The notes under the pieces are model-generated. The model was not told the origin of the DNA, ran no database searches, and saw nothing but the letters and a program-made list of their open reading frames with translations. Both the position numbers and the translations under genes were made by a program. This document shows, piece after piece, positions 15,297-24,017 of a stretch of DNA of 39,377 bases (the first letter of the stretch is position 1; the number at the start of each line of letters is the position of its first letter). Location: positions 1 through 39,377 of the forward strand of contig WHUE01000036.1 in the NCBI GenBank assembly GCA_009377375.1, written 5' to 3'. Source of the DNA: Alphaproteobacteria bacterium (GTDB lineage Bacteria > Pseudomonadota > Alphaproteobacteria > MPNO01 > UBA2964).

Positions 15297-16649
15297 ATGA
15301 TTGCCGGAAAATTCGCCGCGTTCGCGGTGTCGCTGCGCGACGGCGACCTGCCGGAGGCGGCCGCGCACGGCGCGCGGCGCTGCCTGGTCGACTGGTTCGC
15401 CGCCGCGGTGCCGGGCGCGGATGAGCCGCCGGCGCCGATGCTGGCCCGTGCGCTGGCGTCGGAGGGGACGGGCCGGGCGCTGCTGGTGCCGGGCGGTGTG
15501 GCGTGCGGCGTGCGCGCGGCGGCGCTGATCAACGGCGCGGCGGCGCATGTGCTGGAATTCGACGACATCTACCGTGAGGCGATCTACCACCCCGGCGCGC
15601 CGGTGATCGCCGCCGCGCTGGCTGTGGCCCAGGATCGCGGGCTGGGCGGCGACGCCTTCCTGCGGGCGGTGATCGCCGGCTACGAGGTCTCGACCCGCAT
15701 CGGCGAGGCGATGCTGCCGAGCCATTACGAATTCTGGCACACCACCGGCACGGCCGGGACGATCGGCGCGGCGGCGGCCGCCGGGGTGCTGTGCGGGCTC
15801 GATGCGAAGGGGATGACCCATGCGCTGGCCAACGCGGTCACCTTCGCCGCCGGGCTGCAGCAGGCGTTCCGGGCGGACAGCATGTCCAAGCCGCTGCATG
15901 CCGGCCACGCCGCCGAAACCGGGGTGACATGCGCGCTGGCCGCCGAGGCCGGCGTGACCGGCGCGGCGGACGTGATCGAGGGACCGGCCGGGTTCGCCGC
16001 CGCCATGTCGCGCGAGGCGATCGACTGGGATGCCGTCGCGGACTCCTGCGGCGCGCACTGGAACATGGCGCGGATGACCCACAAGAACCATTCCTGCTGC
16101 GGCCACACCTTCGCCGCGGTGGACGCGGTGCTCGCCCTGCGCGCCGCGCACGGTCTGGCGCCGGTGGACGTCGCCGCGCTGCGCGTCGGCACCTACGGCT
16201 TCGCGCTGGAGGTCGCCGGCAACCCCGACCCGAAGACCGCGTTCGAGGCCAGGTTCAGCCTGCAATATGTCTGCGCCGCCGCCCTCGCCACCGGGCGGGT
16301 GCGGATGGAGGCGTTCACGCCCGAGCGGCTGGCCGACGCCGAGATTCGCGCGCTGCTCGACCGCGTGTCGATCTCGGTGGACGCGGCGGCGGACGCCGCC
16401 GCGCCCGGCCGGCGCAGCGCGGCGGTGGAGATCGACACCACCGACGGGCGCAAGCTTGCCTTCCGCGCCGAGACCCGCAAGGGCGATCCGGAAAACCCGT
16501 TGACCGACGCGGAGCTGGAGGACAAGTATTTCGAGCTGACCGAACCCGTGCTCGGCCGCGCCACGGCCGACGCCCTGCTGGCGGAGCTGTGGGGGATCGA
16601 ACGGGTGGCGGACCTGACCCGGCTCGCGCTGTTTCCGGCGCGCGCCTGA
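15297..16649 (+). CDS. MmgE/PrpD family protein
   Basis: A 450-residue protein of the 2-methylcitrate dehydratase (PrpD) / cis-aconitate decarboxylase / immune-responsive-gene-1 superfamily. Conserved features include AALINGAAAHVLEFDD (residues ~77-92), the HPGAPVIAAALAVAQ helix, GYEVSTRIGEAM, and the MTHKNHSCCGHT stretch near residue 260. Length is normal for the family. Members act on tricarboxylic or branched acids, but genome neighbours are needed to name the substrate, and here they do not settle it. The start ATG follows GGGGAGGCGGGAC and a -10-like TATACT 28 bases upstream. It is convergent with the acyl-CoA synthetase gene. Confidence 0.9.
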   Translation: MIAGKFAAFAVSLRDGDLPEAAAHGARRCLVDWFAAAVPGADEPPAPMLARALASEGTGRALLVPGGVACGVRAAALINGAAAHVLEFDDIYREAIYHPGAPVIAAALAVAQDRGLGGDAFLRAVIAGYEVSTRIGEAMLPSHYEFWHTTGTAGTIGAAAAAGVLCGLDAKGMTHALANAVTFAAGLQQAFRADSMSKPLHAGHAAETGVTCALAAEAGVTGAADVIEGPAGFAAAMSREAIDWDAVADSCGAHWNMARMTHKNHSCCGHTFAAVDAVLALRAAHGLAPVDVAALRVGTYGFALEVAGNPDPKTAFEARFSLQYVCAAALATGRVRMEAFTPERLADAEIRALLDRVSISVDAAADAAAPGRRSAAVEIDTTDGRKLAFRAETRKGDPENPLTDAELEDKYFELTEPVLGRATADALLAELWGIERVADLTRLALFPARA

Positions 16650-16685
16650 CGTCCGGTCCGCCGGCGCGGCCTTCCGGATCAGGCG

Positions 16686-18779
16686 CTAAACCAGCCGCAC
16701 CAGCCCGTCGACGGCGGCGACGCCCTGGCCGTCGGGCAGTACGATCAACGGGTTGATCTCGGCCTCGGCGACGGCCTCCGTGGCGGCGAGCTGCGACAGG
16801 GCGACGACGGCGCGGGCCAGCGCATCGAGATCGCCTTTCGGCAGGCCGCGCCAGCCGGCGAGCGGGCGCAGCCCCTTCACCTCCGCCGTCATGGCGCGGG
16901 CCTGGGCGAGCGTCACCGGCGCGACCCGCACGGCGATGTCGCGGTAGAGCTCGGCCGTCACCCCGCCGGCGGCCAGCGTCACGATGGGGCCGGCGACCGG
17001 GTCGAGGCGGTAGCCGACCAGCGCCTCGCCCAGACCGCCCCCGGCCATGCGCTGGACCAGCAGCCCGCGGATCAGGGCCCGGGGCGCGGCCTTGCGCGCG
17101 GCGGACAGCACCTGCCGGCAGGCGCGCTTGAGCGCGGCGGCGTCGCGGATATTCAGCGCCACCCCGCCAGCCTCGGTCTTGTGCGCGATGTCCGGCGACA
17201 GCACCTTGACGGCGCAGGGAAAGCCGACGGCGCGCGCGGCCTTCTCCGCCTCTTCCGGCCCCGCGATTGCGGCCAGCGGCGGCCGCGCGATCCCCAGCGC
17301 GCCGAACAGCGCCTGCGCCCCCTGTTCGTCGGGCGGCACATGGGTCAGGGCGTCCAGCACGGCGCAGGCGAGGGCGGGCAAGGCGGGGCGGTGCCGCGCG
17401 GCCGGCGCGGAGCGCCGGATCGACGCCCGCATTGCGTCGGCGCAGGCCTCCGGCGTGCGGAAGGCGGCGATGCCGGCGCGGGCCAGGCGGCGCTGCGACT
17501 CCACCGCCTCGGGCACCAGATAGGCGCAGAGCGGCTTTTCCGATGCCTTCCAGGCGAGCAGCGGCTCCACCGCCTGCTGCGGATGGAACTGCGCCGACGA
17601 GCCGACCGCCATCACGACGGCGGCGACGTCGCGCTGCGCCATGACCGCGCGCATGACGTCGGTCACGACGTCCGGCCGCGTGCCGGCGATGGTGAGGTCG
17701 ATCAGCCCGCCCTGTCCGGCGGCGAGTCCGTGCCGCGCCAGCGCCGCGCGCACGCCCGCTCCGGGTCGGGCAGTATCCACCCCCAGCTCGCCCAGCCGGT
17801 CGACCACCATCGCGCCGCCGCCGCCGGTGGTCGCCATCACCGCCACCCGGCCGCCGGCGCGGCGCGGCGGGGGGCGGCGCGCGAACAGCGGCGCGGCCTC
17901 GATCAGCGCGTCCCAGCTCTCGACCCGGGCGATGCCGAGATCGTCGAGAAAAGCGTCGATCCCCTCGCCGCCGCCGGTCAGCGCGCCGGTATGCGAGGCG
18001 GCGAGCGCGCCGCCCGCGGCCGACCGGCCGAGCCGGAAGGCGATCAGCGCCTTGCGCGCCCGGTGCGCTTCGCGCGCCATGGCCGCGAAGCGGTCGCGCT
18101 GGCGCAGCGTTTCGACGAACAGCAGGATCGTGTCGGTGCGGGGATCGTCCACCAGCATTTCGCCCAGCTCGCCCATGCCGAGATCGGCCTCGTTGCCGAC
18201 CGAGACGAGGCGGGAAAAGCCCAGCCCCCGCGCCTGGCCGCGGGCGAGGATGGCGCCGATCAGGCTGCCGCTGTGGGACAGCACGCCGATGCGGCCGCGC
18301 TCCAGCTTCGGCATGGCGAGGACCGCGTTGACGCTGAGCGCGAGCCGCGCATGCGTGTCGATGGTGCCGATGCTGTTGGGCCCGATCAGGCGCATGCCGG
18401 ACGCGCGCGCCGTCTCCACCATGCGTGTCTGCAGCCGCGCGCCCGCCGCGCCGGCATCCGCGAACCCGCCGGACAGGATCGAGGCGCAGCGCACCCCGGC
18501 CGCCGCGCAGCCCGCCGCCGCCTTCCGCGCCGCCTCGCCGGCGAGCAGGATATAGGCGTGATCGACCGGGCCCGGCGCGGCCGCGATGTCGGGCCAGCAG
18601 CGCAATCCGCCGATGCGCGCCCGGCGCGGGTTGACGGGCAGGATCTCGCCCTTGAACCCGTGCCGCTGCAGATAGGGCAGGATGCGCCCCGCCGCGCGCG
18701 TCCGGTCCGACGACACGCCGATCAGCGCGATGCGCTTCGGACGGAAGATCGCGTCCGCGAGGGGGCGCGGCCGGGCCAT
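16686..18779 (-). CDS. ADP-forming acyl-CoA synthetase (acetate--CoA ligase family)
   Basis: A 697-residue fused NDP-forming acyl-CoA ligase. From the N-terminus there are a CoA-binding Rossmann domain (IALIGVSSDR), two succinyl-CoA-synthetase-like domains including the phospho-His motif SHTGALTGG, and a C-terminal ATP-grasp domain (KVLSPDIAHKTEAGGVALN and EINPLIVLPDG). The reaction interconverts acid + ATP + CoA with acyl-CoA + ADP + phosphate. The alpha-beta order is that of the single-chain bacterial enzymes. It follows the acyl-CoA dehydrogenase by four bases and is surely cotranscribed with it, so the pair likely activates and oxidises the same organic acid. Confidence 0.93.
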   Translation of the reverse strand: MARPRPLADAIFRPKRIALIGVSSDRTRAAGRILPYLQRHGFKGEILPVNPRRARIGGLRCWPDIAAAPGPVDHAYILLAGEAARKAAAGCAAAGVRCASILSGGFADAGAAGARLQTRMVETARASGMRLIGPNSIGTIDTHARLALSVNAVLAMPKLERGRIGVLSHSGSLIGAILARGQARGLGFSRLVSVGNEADLGMGELGEMLVDDPRTDTILLFVETLRQRDRFAAMAREAHRARKALIAFRLGRSAAGGALAASHTGALTGGGEGIDAFLDDLGIARVESWDALIEAAPLFARRPPPRRAGGRVAVMATTGGGGAMVVDRLGELGVDTARPGAGVRAALARHGLAAGQGGLIDLTIAGTRPDVVTDVMRAVMAQRDVAAVVMAVGSSAQFHPQQAVEPLLAWKASEKPLCAYLVPEAVESQRRLARAGIAAFRTPEACADAMRASIRRSAPAARHRPALPALACAVLDALTHVPPDEQGAQALFGALGIARPPLAAIAGPEEAEKAARAVGFPCAVKVLSPDIAHKTEAGGVALNIRDAAALKRACRQVLSAARKAAPRALIRGLLVQRMAGGGLGEALVGYRLDPVAGPIVTLAAGGVTAELYRDIAVRVAPVTLAQARAMTAEVKGLRPLAGWRGLPKGDLDALARAVVALSQLAATEAVAEAEINPLIVLPDGQGVAAVDGLVRLV

Positions 18780-18783
18780 CGGC

Positions 18784-19944
18784 TCAGCCCGCGGATTTCG
18801 GCGGGCGCTGGGGGAAGCGGCGGTCGAAGACGATCTCGGCCAGCCGGTTCTTCATCATCTCGGTCGAGCCGCCGGCGATCTGCCAGCCGCGCGTCCGGCG
18901 CACGCAGTATTCGGCCAGCGCCTCCTGCGAGAACCCGGTGCCGCCCATCACCTGCATCGCCTCGTTGGCGGCGAAGAACCCGGCCTCATTGCAGGCGAGC
19001 TTGGCCATGGTCGTGTCCTCCGCCGAGGGCAGGCCGCGGTCGGCGCGGGCGGCGGCGCGGTAGAGCAGCAGCCGGGCGGCCTCCAGCTTGACCTTCATCT
19101 CGGCGAATTTCCATTGCAGCCCCTGGAACTCGCAGAGCGGGCGGCCGAACTGCCGCCGGGTCAGCGCGTGCTCGCGGGCGAGGTTGAAGGCGTATTGCCC
19201 GACGGCGAGCGAGCGCGCGGTGTTGCCGATGCGCTCGGCGTTGAACCCGGCGATCTGCTTCTTGAAGCCGCCGGGGCCGAGCAGCACGTTTTCCGGCGGG
19301 ACATAGACATCGTCGAAATAGAGCGCGCACCATTCCTCGCCGTTGAGGTAGCCGGACCGCTCGCCGAAGCTGAACCCCCCCATGCCGCGCTCCAGGATCA
19401 CCGAGCCGATGCCGTCGAGCCCCGGCCCGTAGCGCAGGTAGACCAGGAACACGTCCGCCTCCGCCGAGTGGCTGGTGAACACCTTGCCGCCGTTGACGCG
19501 GAACCCGTCCCCGTCCGGCGCGGCGCTGGTCTTCAGGTCGGTGACGGCGGAGCCGGCCTCGGATTCGGTCATGCCGAGCCCGATCACCGCCTCGCCGGCC
19601 AGCAGCCGCTTCAGGTAGCGCTCCTTCTGGTCCGGCGTCGCATATTCCGAAAAGGTGCGGATGGGGCCGAAATTGCCCGCCTGCACCACGTCGGCGCTGC
19701 GCGGGCAGACCAGCGCGACCTGCTCGATGGCGATCACCGCATCCATCAGCGTGCCACCCTGGCCGCCGTCCTCTTCCGGAATGGTGATCCCCATCAGTCC
19801 GGTCCTGGCGAACAGCTTCGCCACGTCGAACGGGAAGCTGGGGGAATGGGCGCGCTTCAGCGCCCCCTCCGCCAGCTCGCGCTCCGCGAGCTTGCGGACC
19901 TGATCCTGGAAGAGCGTCTGCTCATCGGTTGGCTCGAAATCCAT
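18784..19944 (-). CDS. Acyl-CoA dehydrogenase
   Basis: A 386-residue flavoenzyme of the acyl-CoA dehydrogenase family, which introduces an alpha-beta double bond and passes electrons to ETF. Seen are the N-terminal helical domain (FEPTDEQTLFQDQVRKLAE), the FAD/substrate loop GLGMTESEAGSAVTDLKTSA, TRRQFGRPLCEFQGLQWKFAEM and VMGGTGFSQE. The usual catalytic Glu before Gly-Thr in the last helix is replaced (IAGGSTEM, Gly 358). Glu 237 in NAERIGNTA aligns by eye with the helix-G base of isovaleryl-CoA dehydrogenase. The ATG at 19944 follows AAGGGGGGAGCG. An earlier in-frame ATG at 19998 is less likely. Confidence 0.93.
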   Translation of the reverse strand: MDFEPTDEQTLFQDQVRKLAERELAEGALKRAHSPSFPFDVAKLFARTGLMGITIPEEDGGQGGTLMDAVIAIEQVALVCPRSADVVQAGNFGPIRTFSEYATPDQKERYLKRLLAGEAVIGLGMTESEAGSAVTDLKTSAAPDGDGFRVNGGKVFTSHSAEADVFLVYLRYGPGLDGIGSVILERGMGGFSFGERSGYLNGEEWCALYFDDVYVPPENVLLGPGGFKKQIAGFNAERIGNTARSLAVGQYAFNLAREHALTRRQFGRPLCEFQGLQWKFAEMKVKLEAARLLLYRAAARADRGLPSAEDTTMAKLACNEAGFFAANEAMQVMGGTGFSQEALAEYCVRRTRGWQIAGGSTEMMKNRLAEIVFDRRFPQRPPKSAG

Positions 19945-20030
19945 CGCTCCCCCCTTGTTGGCTGCCGCGATCCTTGCGCGGATGGGAACGGCTGGCAAGG
20001 TGCGCAGTGCCGGGAAGATGCAGCGGACCG

Positions 20031-20083
20031 TTGACAGAACACGAGATTTACGGAATACAGGATATATCTTGTATATCGTAAAT
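20031..20083 (+). promoter_or_regulatory. Promoter with 38-base operator-like palindrome
   Basis: TTGACA, a perfect -35 box, is at 20031-20036. Directly after it, 20046-20083 is an imperfect inverted repeat in which 32 of 38 positions are symmetric (outer arms ATTTACG/CGTAAAT, inner ATACA/TGTAT, AT-rich centre). It covers the expected -10 region and ends eight bases before the SDR start, so binding there should block transcription. The IclR regulator encoded two genes downstream is the natural candidate. Confidence 0.7.
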
Positions 20084-20091
20084 CAGAGCTG

Positions 20092-20844
20092 ATGAGATTA
20101 TCGGGGAAAGTCGCCATTGTGACGGGCGGCGCACAGGGAATCGGCGCAGCCTACGCCAGGGCGCTGGCGCTCGAAGGGGCCTGCGTGACCGTCGCGGACA
20201 TTCTCGATCCGCATGAGGTCGTAATGGAAATTTCCGCGGCTGGCGGGCGCGCGATCGGGCTCCAGATAGATGTGTCCTCCGAAAACGATTGCCGACGGAT
20301 GGTGGCGGAAACGGTCGAGGCATTCGGACGGCTCGACGTGCTCGTCAACAACGCAGCGATTTTCGCCTCGCTGGAGCGCAAGCCGTTCACGGAAATCGCC
20401 GCTGAGGAATGGGACCGGGTGATGGCCGTCAATATCCGCGGTCCGTTCCTGTGTGCGCAGGCCGCCGTGCCTGTCATGCGGGCTCAGAAATCCGGCAAGA
20501 TCATCAACGTGTCCTCGGGGACCGTGTTCTCCGGCACACCGGGCATGCTGCACTACGTGTCGTCGAAGGGGGCGCAGATTGCGTTCACCCGGGCCCTGGC
20601 CCGGGAGGTCGGTGACGACGGCATCTGCGTAAACGCCATTGCCCCGGGGCTGACGATGAGCGAGGGGCTTCTTGCCCAGAAGGACTCGCTTTCATACACG
20701 CAGACCGCGCTGGGGGCTCGCGCCCTGAAACGCGAACAGGTTCCCGCCGATCTGATTGGGGCGCTGCTCTATCTCGCCTCGTCCGACAGCGATTTCGTGA
20801 TAGGGCAGACGCTCGTCGTCGATGGCGGGTACGTGATGCATTGA
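20092..20844 (+). CDS. Short-chain dehydrogenase/reductase (SDR)
   Basis: A 250-residue classical SDR, NAD(P)-dependent. The cofactor loop is TGGAQGIG (residues 11-18), NNAA is present, and the catalytic Ser 141/142, Tyr 155 and Lys 159 lie in NVSSGT and YVSSK. The Asp after the second strand (VADI) favours NAD over NADP. It is the first gene of a three-gene unit with a Rieske oxygenase and an IclR regulator. It may oxidise an alcohol or a dihydrodiol made by the oxygenase, although VanA-type oxygenases usually demethylate. The ribosome binding site is weak (AGAGCTG). Confidence 0.92.
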   Translation: MRLSGKVAIVTGGAQGIGAAYARALALEGACVTVADILDPHEVVMEISAAGGRAIGLQIDVSSENDCRRMVAETVEAFGRLDVLVNNAAIFASLERKPFTEIAAEEWDRVMAVNIRGPFLCAQAAVPVMRAQKSGKIINVSSGTVFSGTPGMLHYVSSKGAQIAFTRALAREVGDDGICVNAIAPGLTMSEGLLAQKDSLSYTQTALGARALKREQVPADLIGALLYLASSDSDFVIGQTLVVDGGYVMH

Positions 20845-20890
20845 GAGGTGCCGTGCGAGTGCGACGGGCACGAAGATGGGAGAGAGCACT

Positions 20891-21913
20891 ATGTTCCTGA
20901 AGAATTGCTGGTACGCAGCGACATGGTCCAGGGATCTCGGCGCGAAGCCGATGGCGCGCCGGTTGCTCGGCGAGCCGGTAGTGCTCTACCGGCAGGAAAA
21001 CGGCCAGCCGGCGGCTCTGGAGGATAAGTGCTGCCATCGGGCCGCCCCGCTTTCGAAAGGGCAGTGCATCGGCGACTATCTCGAATGCGGCTATCACGGC
21101 CTGCAGTTCGACGCCTCCGGCACCTGCGTCCGCGTTCCCGTGCAGACCCGGGTTCCACCCGGCGCCAAGGTGCGCAGCTATCCCGTCCGCGAACGGTGGA
21201 GCGTGATCTGGATCTGGATGGGCGATCCCGGAAGGGCCGACGACGCTGCCATTCCGGAGCTTTCGTGGCTCGACGATCCGGGCTGGGTATCGGCGCCGGG
21301 CTACTTCCACCTGAAAGGCAACTATCTGCTGATCGTCGACAACCTGCTCGATCTCACCCACGTCACCTATGTCCACAAGAACACCATCGCCGGCGACCCC
21401 GCCGAAGGCGCCGTGCCCGTCAAGACCGAACGGCTGAACGACGGTGTCCGTGTGGGACGCTGGATGATCGATTTCGTGCCGCCGCCCCTGTTCAGGAAGG
21501 CGGGCGGGTTTGCCGGCAACGTGGACCGGTGGCAGCACGTTACCTGGTTGCCGCCGTCCAATGTCTATCTAGACGTGGGGTGTGCAACGACAGGGACCGG
21601 GGCACCGGAGGGCGATCGCAGCCAGGGCATCTCCATCTGGTCATCGCACCTGATCACACCCGAAACCGAAACCACCACCCATTATCACTGGTGCTTCTCC
21701 CGCGACTTCCGCCTTGAGGACGAGGCCATGACGCGTCTTCTCTTCGAGGGCGCACGCGACACGTTCCTGGAGGATCTCGAAATGATCGAGGCGCAGCAGG
21801 ATCGCCTGGGCGGGGTCACGCTCGACGGGCTTGTGGACATCAATTCGGACAACGCGCAGATTCAGGCTCGCCGGATGCTGGATGAAATGATCGCGGCCGA
21901 GACGGCCTCCTGA
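20891..21913 (+). CDS. VanA-type Rieske oxygenase
   Basis: A 340-residue terminal oxygenase. The Rieske cluster is C47-x-H49 and C66-x2-H69 (CCHRAAPL and ECGYHG). The mononuclear iron site is N151-LLD-LTH157-VTYVH162, with a later acidic residue in FLEDLEMIEAQQ. The first residues MFLKNCWYAA match the usual VanA start, so I begin at ATG 20891, preceded by GGGAGAGAG, and not at 20876. Family members remove O-methyl groups or hydroxylate aromatic acids using electrons from a ferredoxin reductase. No such reductase gene is in the window. Substrate is unknown. Confidence 0.93.
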   Translation: MFLKNCWYAATWSRDLGAKPMARRLLGEPVVLYRQENGQPAALEDKCCHRAAPLSKGQCIGDYLECGYHGLQFDASGTCVRVPVQTRVPPGAKVRSYPVRERWSVIWIWMGDPGRADDAAIPELSWLDDPGWVSAPGYFHLKGNYLLIVDNLLDLTHVTYVHKNTIAGDPAEGAVPVKTERLNDGVRVGRWMIDFVPPPLFRKAGGFAGNVDRWQHVTWLPPSNVYLDVGCATTGTGAPEGDRSQGISIWSSHLITPETETTTHYHWCFSRDFRLEDEAMTRLLFEGARDTFLEDLEMIEAQQDRLGGVTLDGLVDINSDNAQIQARRMLDEMIAAETAS

Positions 21914-21935
21914 GATTTCGGGCGGGACGAGGGCA

Positions 21936-22745
21936 ATGGAAGGGGATAAGCGAAAGCCGCGCTCCGGCGTCCAGTCCGTCGAGCAGGGCGCCAGGATTCT
22001 CACCGCTTTCGCATCGGTACGAGGCCCGGTTTCGCTGACGGAGCTTTCTCGCGCCGTCGGCATGCCGCCCGGCAAGGTGCATCGCTACCTTGTCAGCCTC
22101 GGCCGTTCGGGGCTCGTCGAGCAGCAGCCCGTGACAGGCAAGTACGAGCTCGGGCCGCTGAGCCTCCGTATCGGGCTTTCGGCCATTGGTGCGCTCGATC
22201 CGATCCGCTATGCGAGCGAAGCGTTGCCCCGGCTGCGCGACGTGATCGGCCATACGATCCTTCTGACGATCTGGGGCGATCGCGGGCCCACGGTGATCCG
22301 GCTCGAGGAGAGCGGCGACAGCATCACGATGAACATGCGCGTCGGCTCGGTGCTGTCGGTGCTGACGACGGCCATCGGCCGCGTTTTTCTGACCTATCTT
22401 CCTCGCAGCACCACGCAGAAACTGATAGACGAGGAGCGGGATCGGAAAGACGGAGCACACTCGCGCGGAAGAATTCCCGGCCTCGATCCCGATTCGATTT
22501 CTGCCGAGGTTCGCCGGCACGGGCTGGCGGCCATCGACAGCGCCATGCTTCCGAACGTGGTGGCTGTTGCCGCGCCGGTGTTCGACTACCAGCGTGCCCT
22601 CGTCGCCGTGGTGGGCACGACGGGGCTCAAGCCTCTGCTCGACACGCGGCCGGACGGTCCGGTGGCTCGGGCGCTTCTCGACACGACGGCGAGCATATCG
22701 GGCAGGCTGGGCTTCGACGCCGGCGCCGTGCCGGCACCGGGTTGA
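21936..22745 (+). CDS. IclR-family transcriptional regulator
   Basis: A 269-residue regulator. The N-terminal winged helix-turn-helix is at residues ~12-70 (SVEQGARIL, LTELSRAVGMPPGKVHRYLVSL, YELGP). The C-terminal effector domain carries LPNVVAVAAPVFDYQRALVAVVGTTG. IclR proteins commonly bind palindromes near their own operons and respond to aromatic acids or their breakdown products. It lies 23 bases after the Rieske gene and would be expected to act at the palindrome 20046-20083. Confidence 0.95.
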   Translation: MEGDKRKPRSGVQSVEQGARILTAFASVRGPVSLTELSRAVGMPPGKVHRYLVSLGRSGLVEQQPVTGKYELGPLSLRIGLSAIGALDPIRYASEALPRLRDVIGHTILLTIWGDRGPTVIRLEESGDSITMNMRVGSVLSVLTTAIGRVFLTYLPRSTTQKLIDEERDRKDGAHSRGRIPGLDPDSISAEVRRHGLAAIDSAMLPNVVAVAAPVFDYQRALVAVVGTTGLKPLLDTRPDGPVARALLDTTASISGRLGFDAGAVPAPG

Positions 22746-22881
22746 ACGGGGCGAATCCCGGTCCCTTCACATCCGCGGCAGCCGAGGGACCAGCGCGCCG
22801 TGACAGGGATGGCGTCCCCTCGCTTCACCGGGGCGGGGCGGCCGGGCCGTCCGGCGTGGCCAAACAGAACTGTGTAATAGA

Positions 22882-22899
22882 TTGTATATTACGATACAA
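22882..22899. promoter_or_regulatory. TTGTAT-N6-ATACAA inverted repeat in an AT-rich gap
   Basis: A perfect 6-6-6 inverted repeat lies in the 307-base gap after the IclR gene. It shares TTGTAT and CGTAA/TTACG blocks with the palindrome before the SDR gene, so it may bind the same regulator. The whole stretch 22865-23000 is markedly AT-rich compared with its surroundings. Confidence 0.45.
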
Positions 22900-22972
22900 A
22901 ATGTAACATATTATGTAATAATTATCGATATAACCTTTATATGATAGAGAAAGGTTTCGTTTTTACCTTTAG

Positions 22973-22994
22973 TTAACCAACGTTTACTTATAAG
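22973..22994 (+). promoter_or_regulatory. Possible CtrA-like promoter of the protease gene
   Basis: TTAACCAACGTTTAC (22973-22987) resembles a CtrA box with six instead of seven bases between halves and one mismatch. It is followed at once by TATAAG (22989-22994), a good -10. Both lie 59-80 bases before the protease start. The arrangement, a box over the -35 position, is that of CtrA-activated promoters. Confidence 0.4.
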
Positions 22995-23052
22995 GCGACA
23001 AAATGGACGGGCGTTCCGTGTCGGAACCGCCCAGGGACTCGCGGTAAAGAGA

Positions 23053-23859
23053 ATGAAGATCGTCCTTGCCGTCGTCGGTGCCGCGGCCTGCAGCGCCGGT
23101 CTACTCGCCTTCACAGCCGAAAGCGTGAAGCATCGGGTCGTATCGCTCGACGCCGTGCCCTTCGTCCAGACGTCGCTGTTCGCGCCCGGCAAGTCGGTCG
23201 GTCTCGGAGCCGTCGTGTCCGAGACGGGGCAGGTGATCACCAGCTATCACCTGGTCCGGGCATGCGGGGCCATCCGCGTCGCGCGGAACGGCGGCACCGT
23301 CGCCGGCGCGGAAACCGTGGCGTTCGACGCCCTGAACGATCTCGCTTTGCTGAAAACCGGCCTTGTCGGGGCCGAGCCGGCGCCGTTCCGGGCCGGCGCG
23401 CCCGGCCCGGGCCGGGAAACGGTCTACTTCGCCGGCATGCAGGGCCGGTCCGGCGCCTTGCCGGCCCGGCTCCCCTTGTACCGGGCGCGTGTCGCGGCGC
23501 TCTACGGGCCGAGCCGGGATGTGAGGATGTTCACGTTCATCAGCGGATGGTCGTCGGAGGACCCGACCGTGCAGCCGGGCGACAGCGGCGGCCCGGTATT
23601 CGACGGGGCGGGCAATGTGCTCGGCATCGTCGCCGGACAGCCGGACATTTCCGTTCCGGCGACGGACAGCGTGCTCCGGCGAACAGCCTTCGCCCTGAAC
23701 GCGGGTCTCGTCACGCTTTTCCTTGCCGCGCATGACGTCAGAACCGTCGCGGAGTCGACGGAGTCCCGGAGCGAAATCCCGCTCGCGGACCGGGCCGCGC
23801 GATCCACCGTGCGCATCTGGTGCGCGCGGCAGGAACAGGGCGCCCGCCCCGCGTCCTGA
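23053..23859 (+). CDS. Exported trypsin-like serine protease
   Basis: A 268-residue S1-fold protease. The first ~22 residues are a signal peptide or anchor (MKIVLAVVGAAACSAGLLAF). The catalytic triad is His 66 (ITSYHLV), Asp 96 (LNDLALLKT) and Ser 178 (PGDSGGPVF). Length and spacing resemble the DegP/HtrA protease core, but no PDZ domain follows. A final ~40 residues are polar and of unknown role. It is preceded by an AT-rich promoter region and stands alone. A periplasmic or secreted regulatory protease is likely. Confidence 0.88.
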   Translation: MKIVLAVVGAAACSAGLLAFTAESVKHRVVSLDAVPFVQTSLFAPGKSVGLGAVVSETGQVITSYHLVRACGAIRVARNGGTVAGAETVAFDALNDLALLKTGLVGAEPAPFRAGAPGPGRETVYFAGMQGRSGALPARLPLYRARVAALYGPSRDVRMFTFISGWSSEDPTVQPGDSGGPVFDGAGNVLGIVAGQPDISVPATDSVLRRTAFALNAGLVTLFLAAHDVRTVAESTESRSEIPLADRAARSTVRIWCARQEQGARPAS

Positions 23860-24017
23860 TCCCTTCCGCGCAAAGCCATCGCATTTGAAGACCCCTCTTT
23901 CGGTTGTCACCCATGTGATTGCCTTGCCTCCTACGGTTCCGCTGCCGGGCCCGCCTTTGACCCCGTCGCGGCATTCGGCTAACACCGTGGGAGCGCGATC
24001 CACGGGGGAGGACCCGC

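Noticed and set aside
17181..19091. 636-residue plus-strand frame opposite the synthetase/dehydrogenase operon
   Set aside because: It overlaps two well-supported genes and shows no domain.
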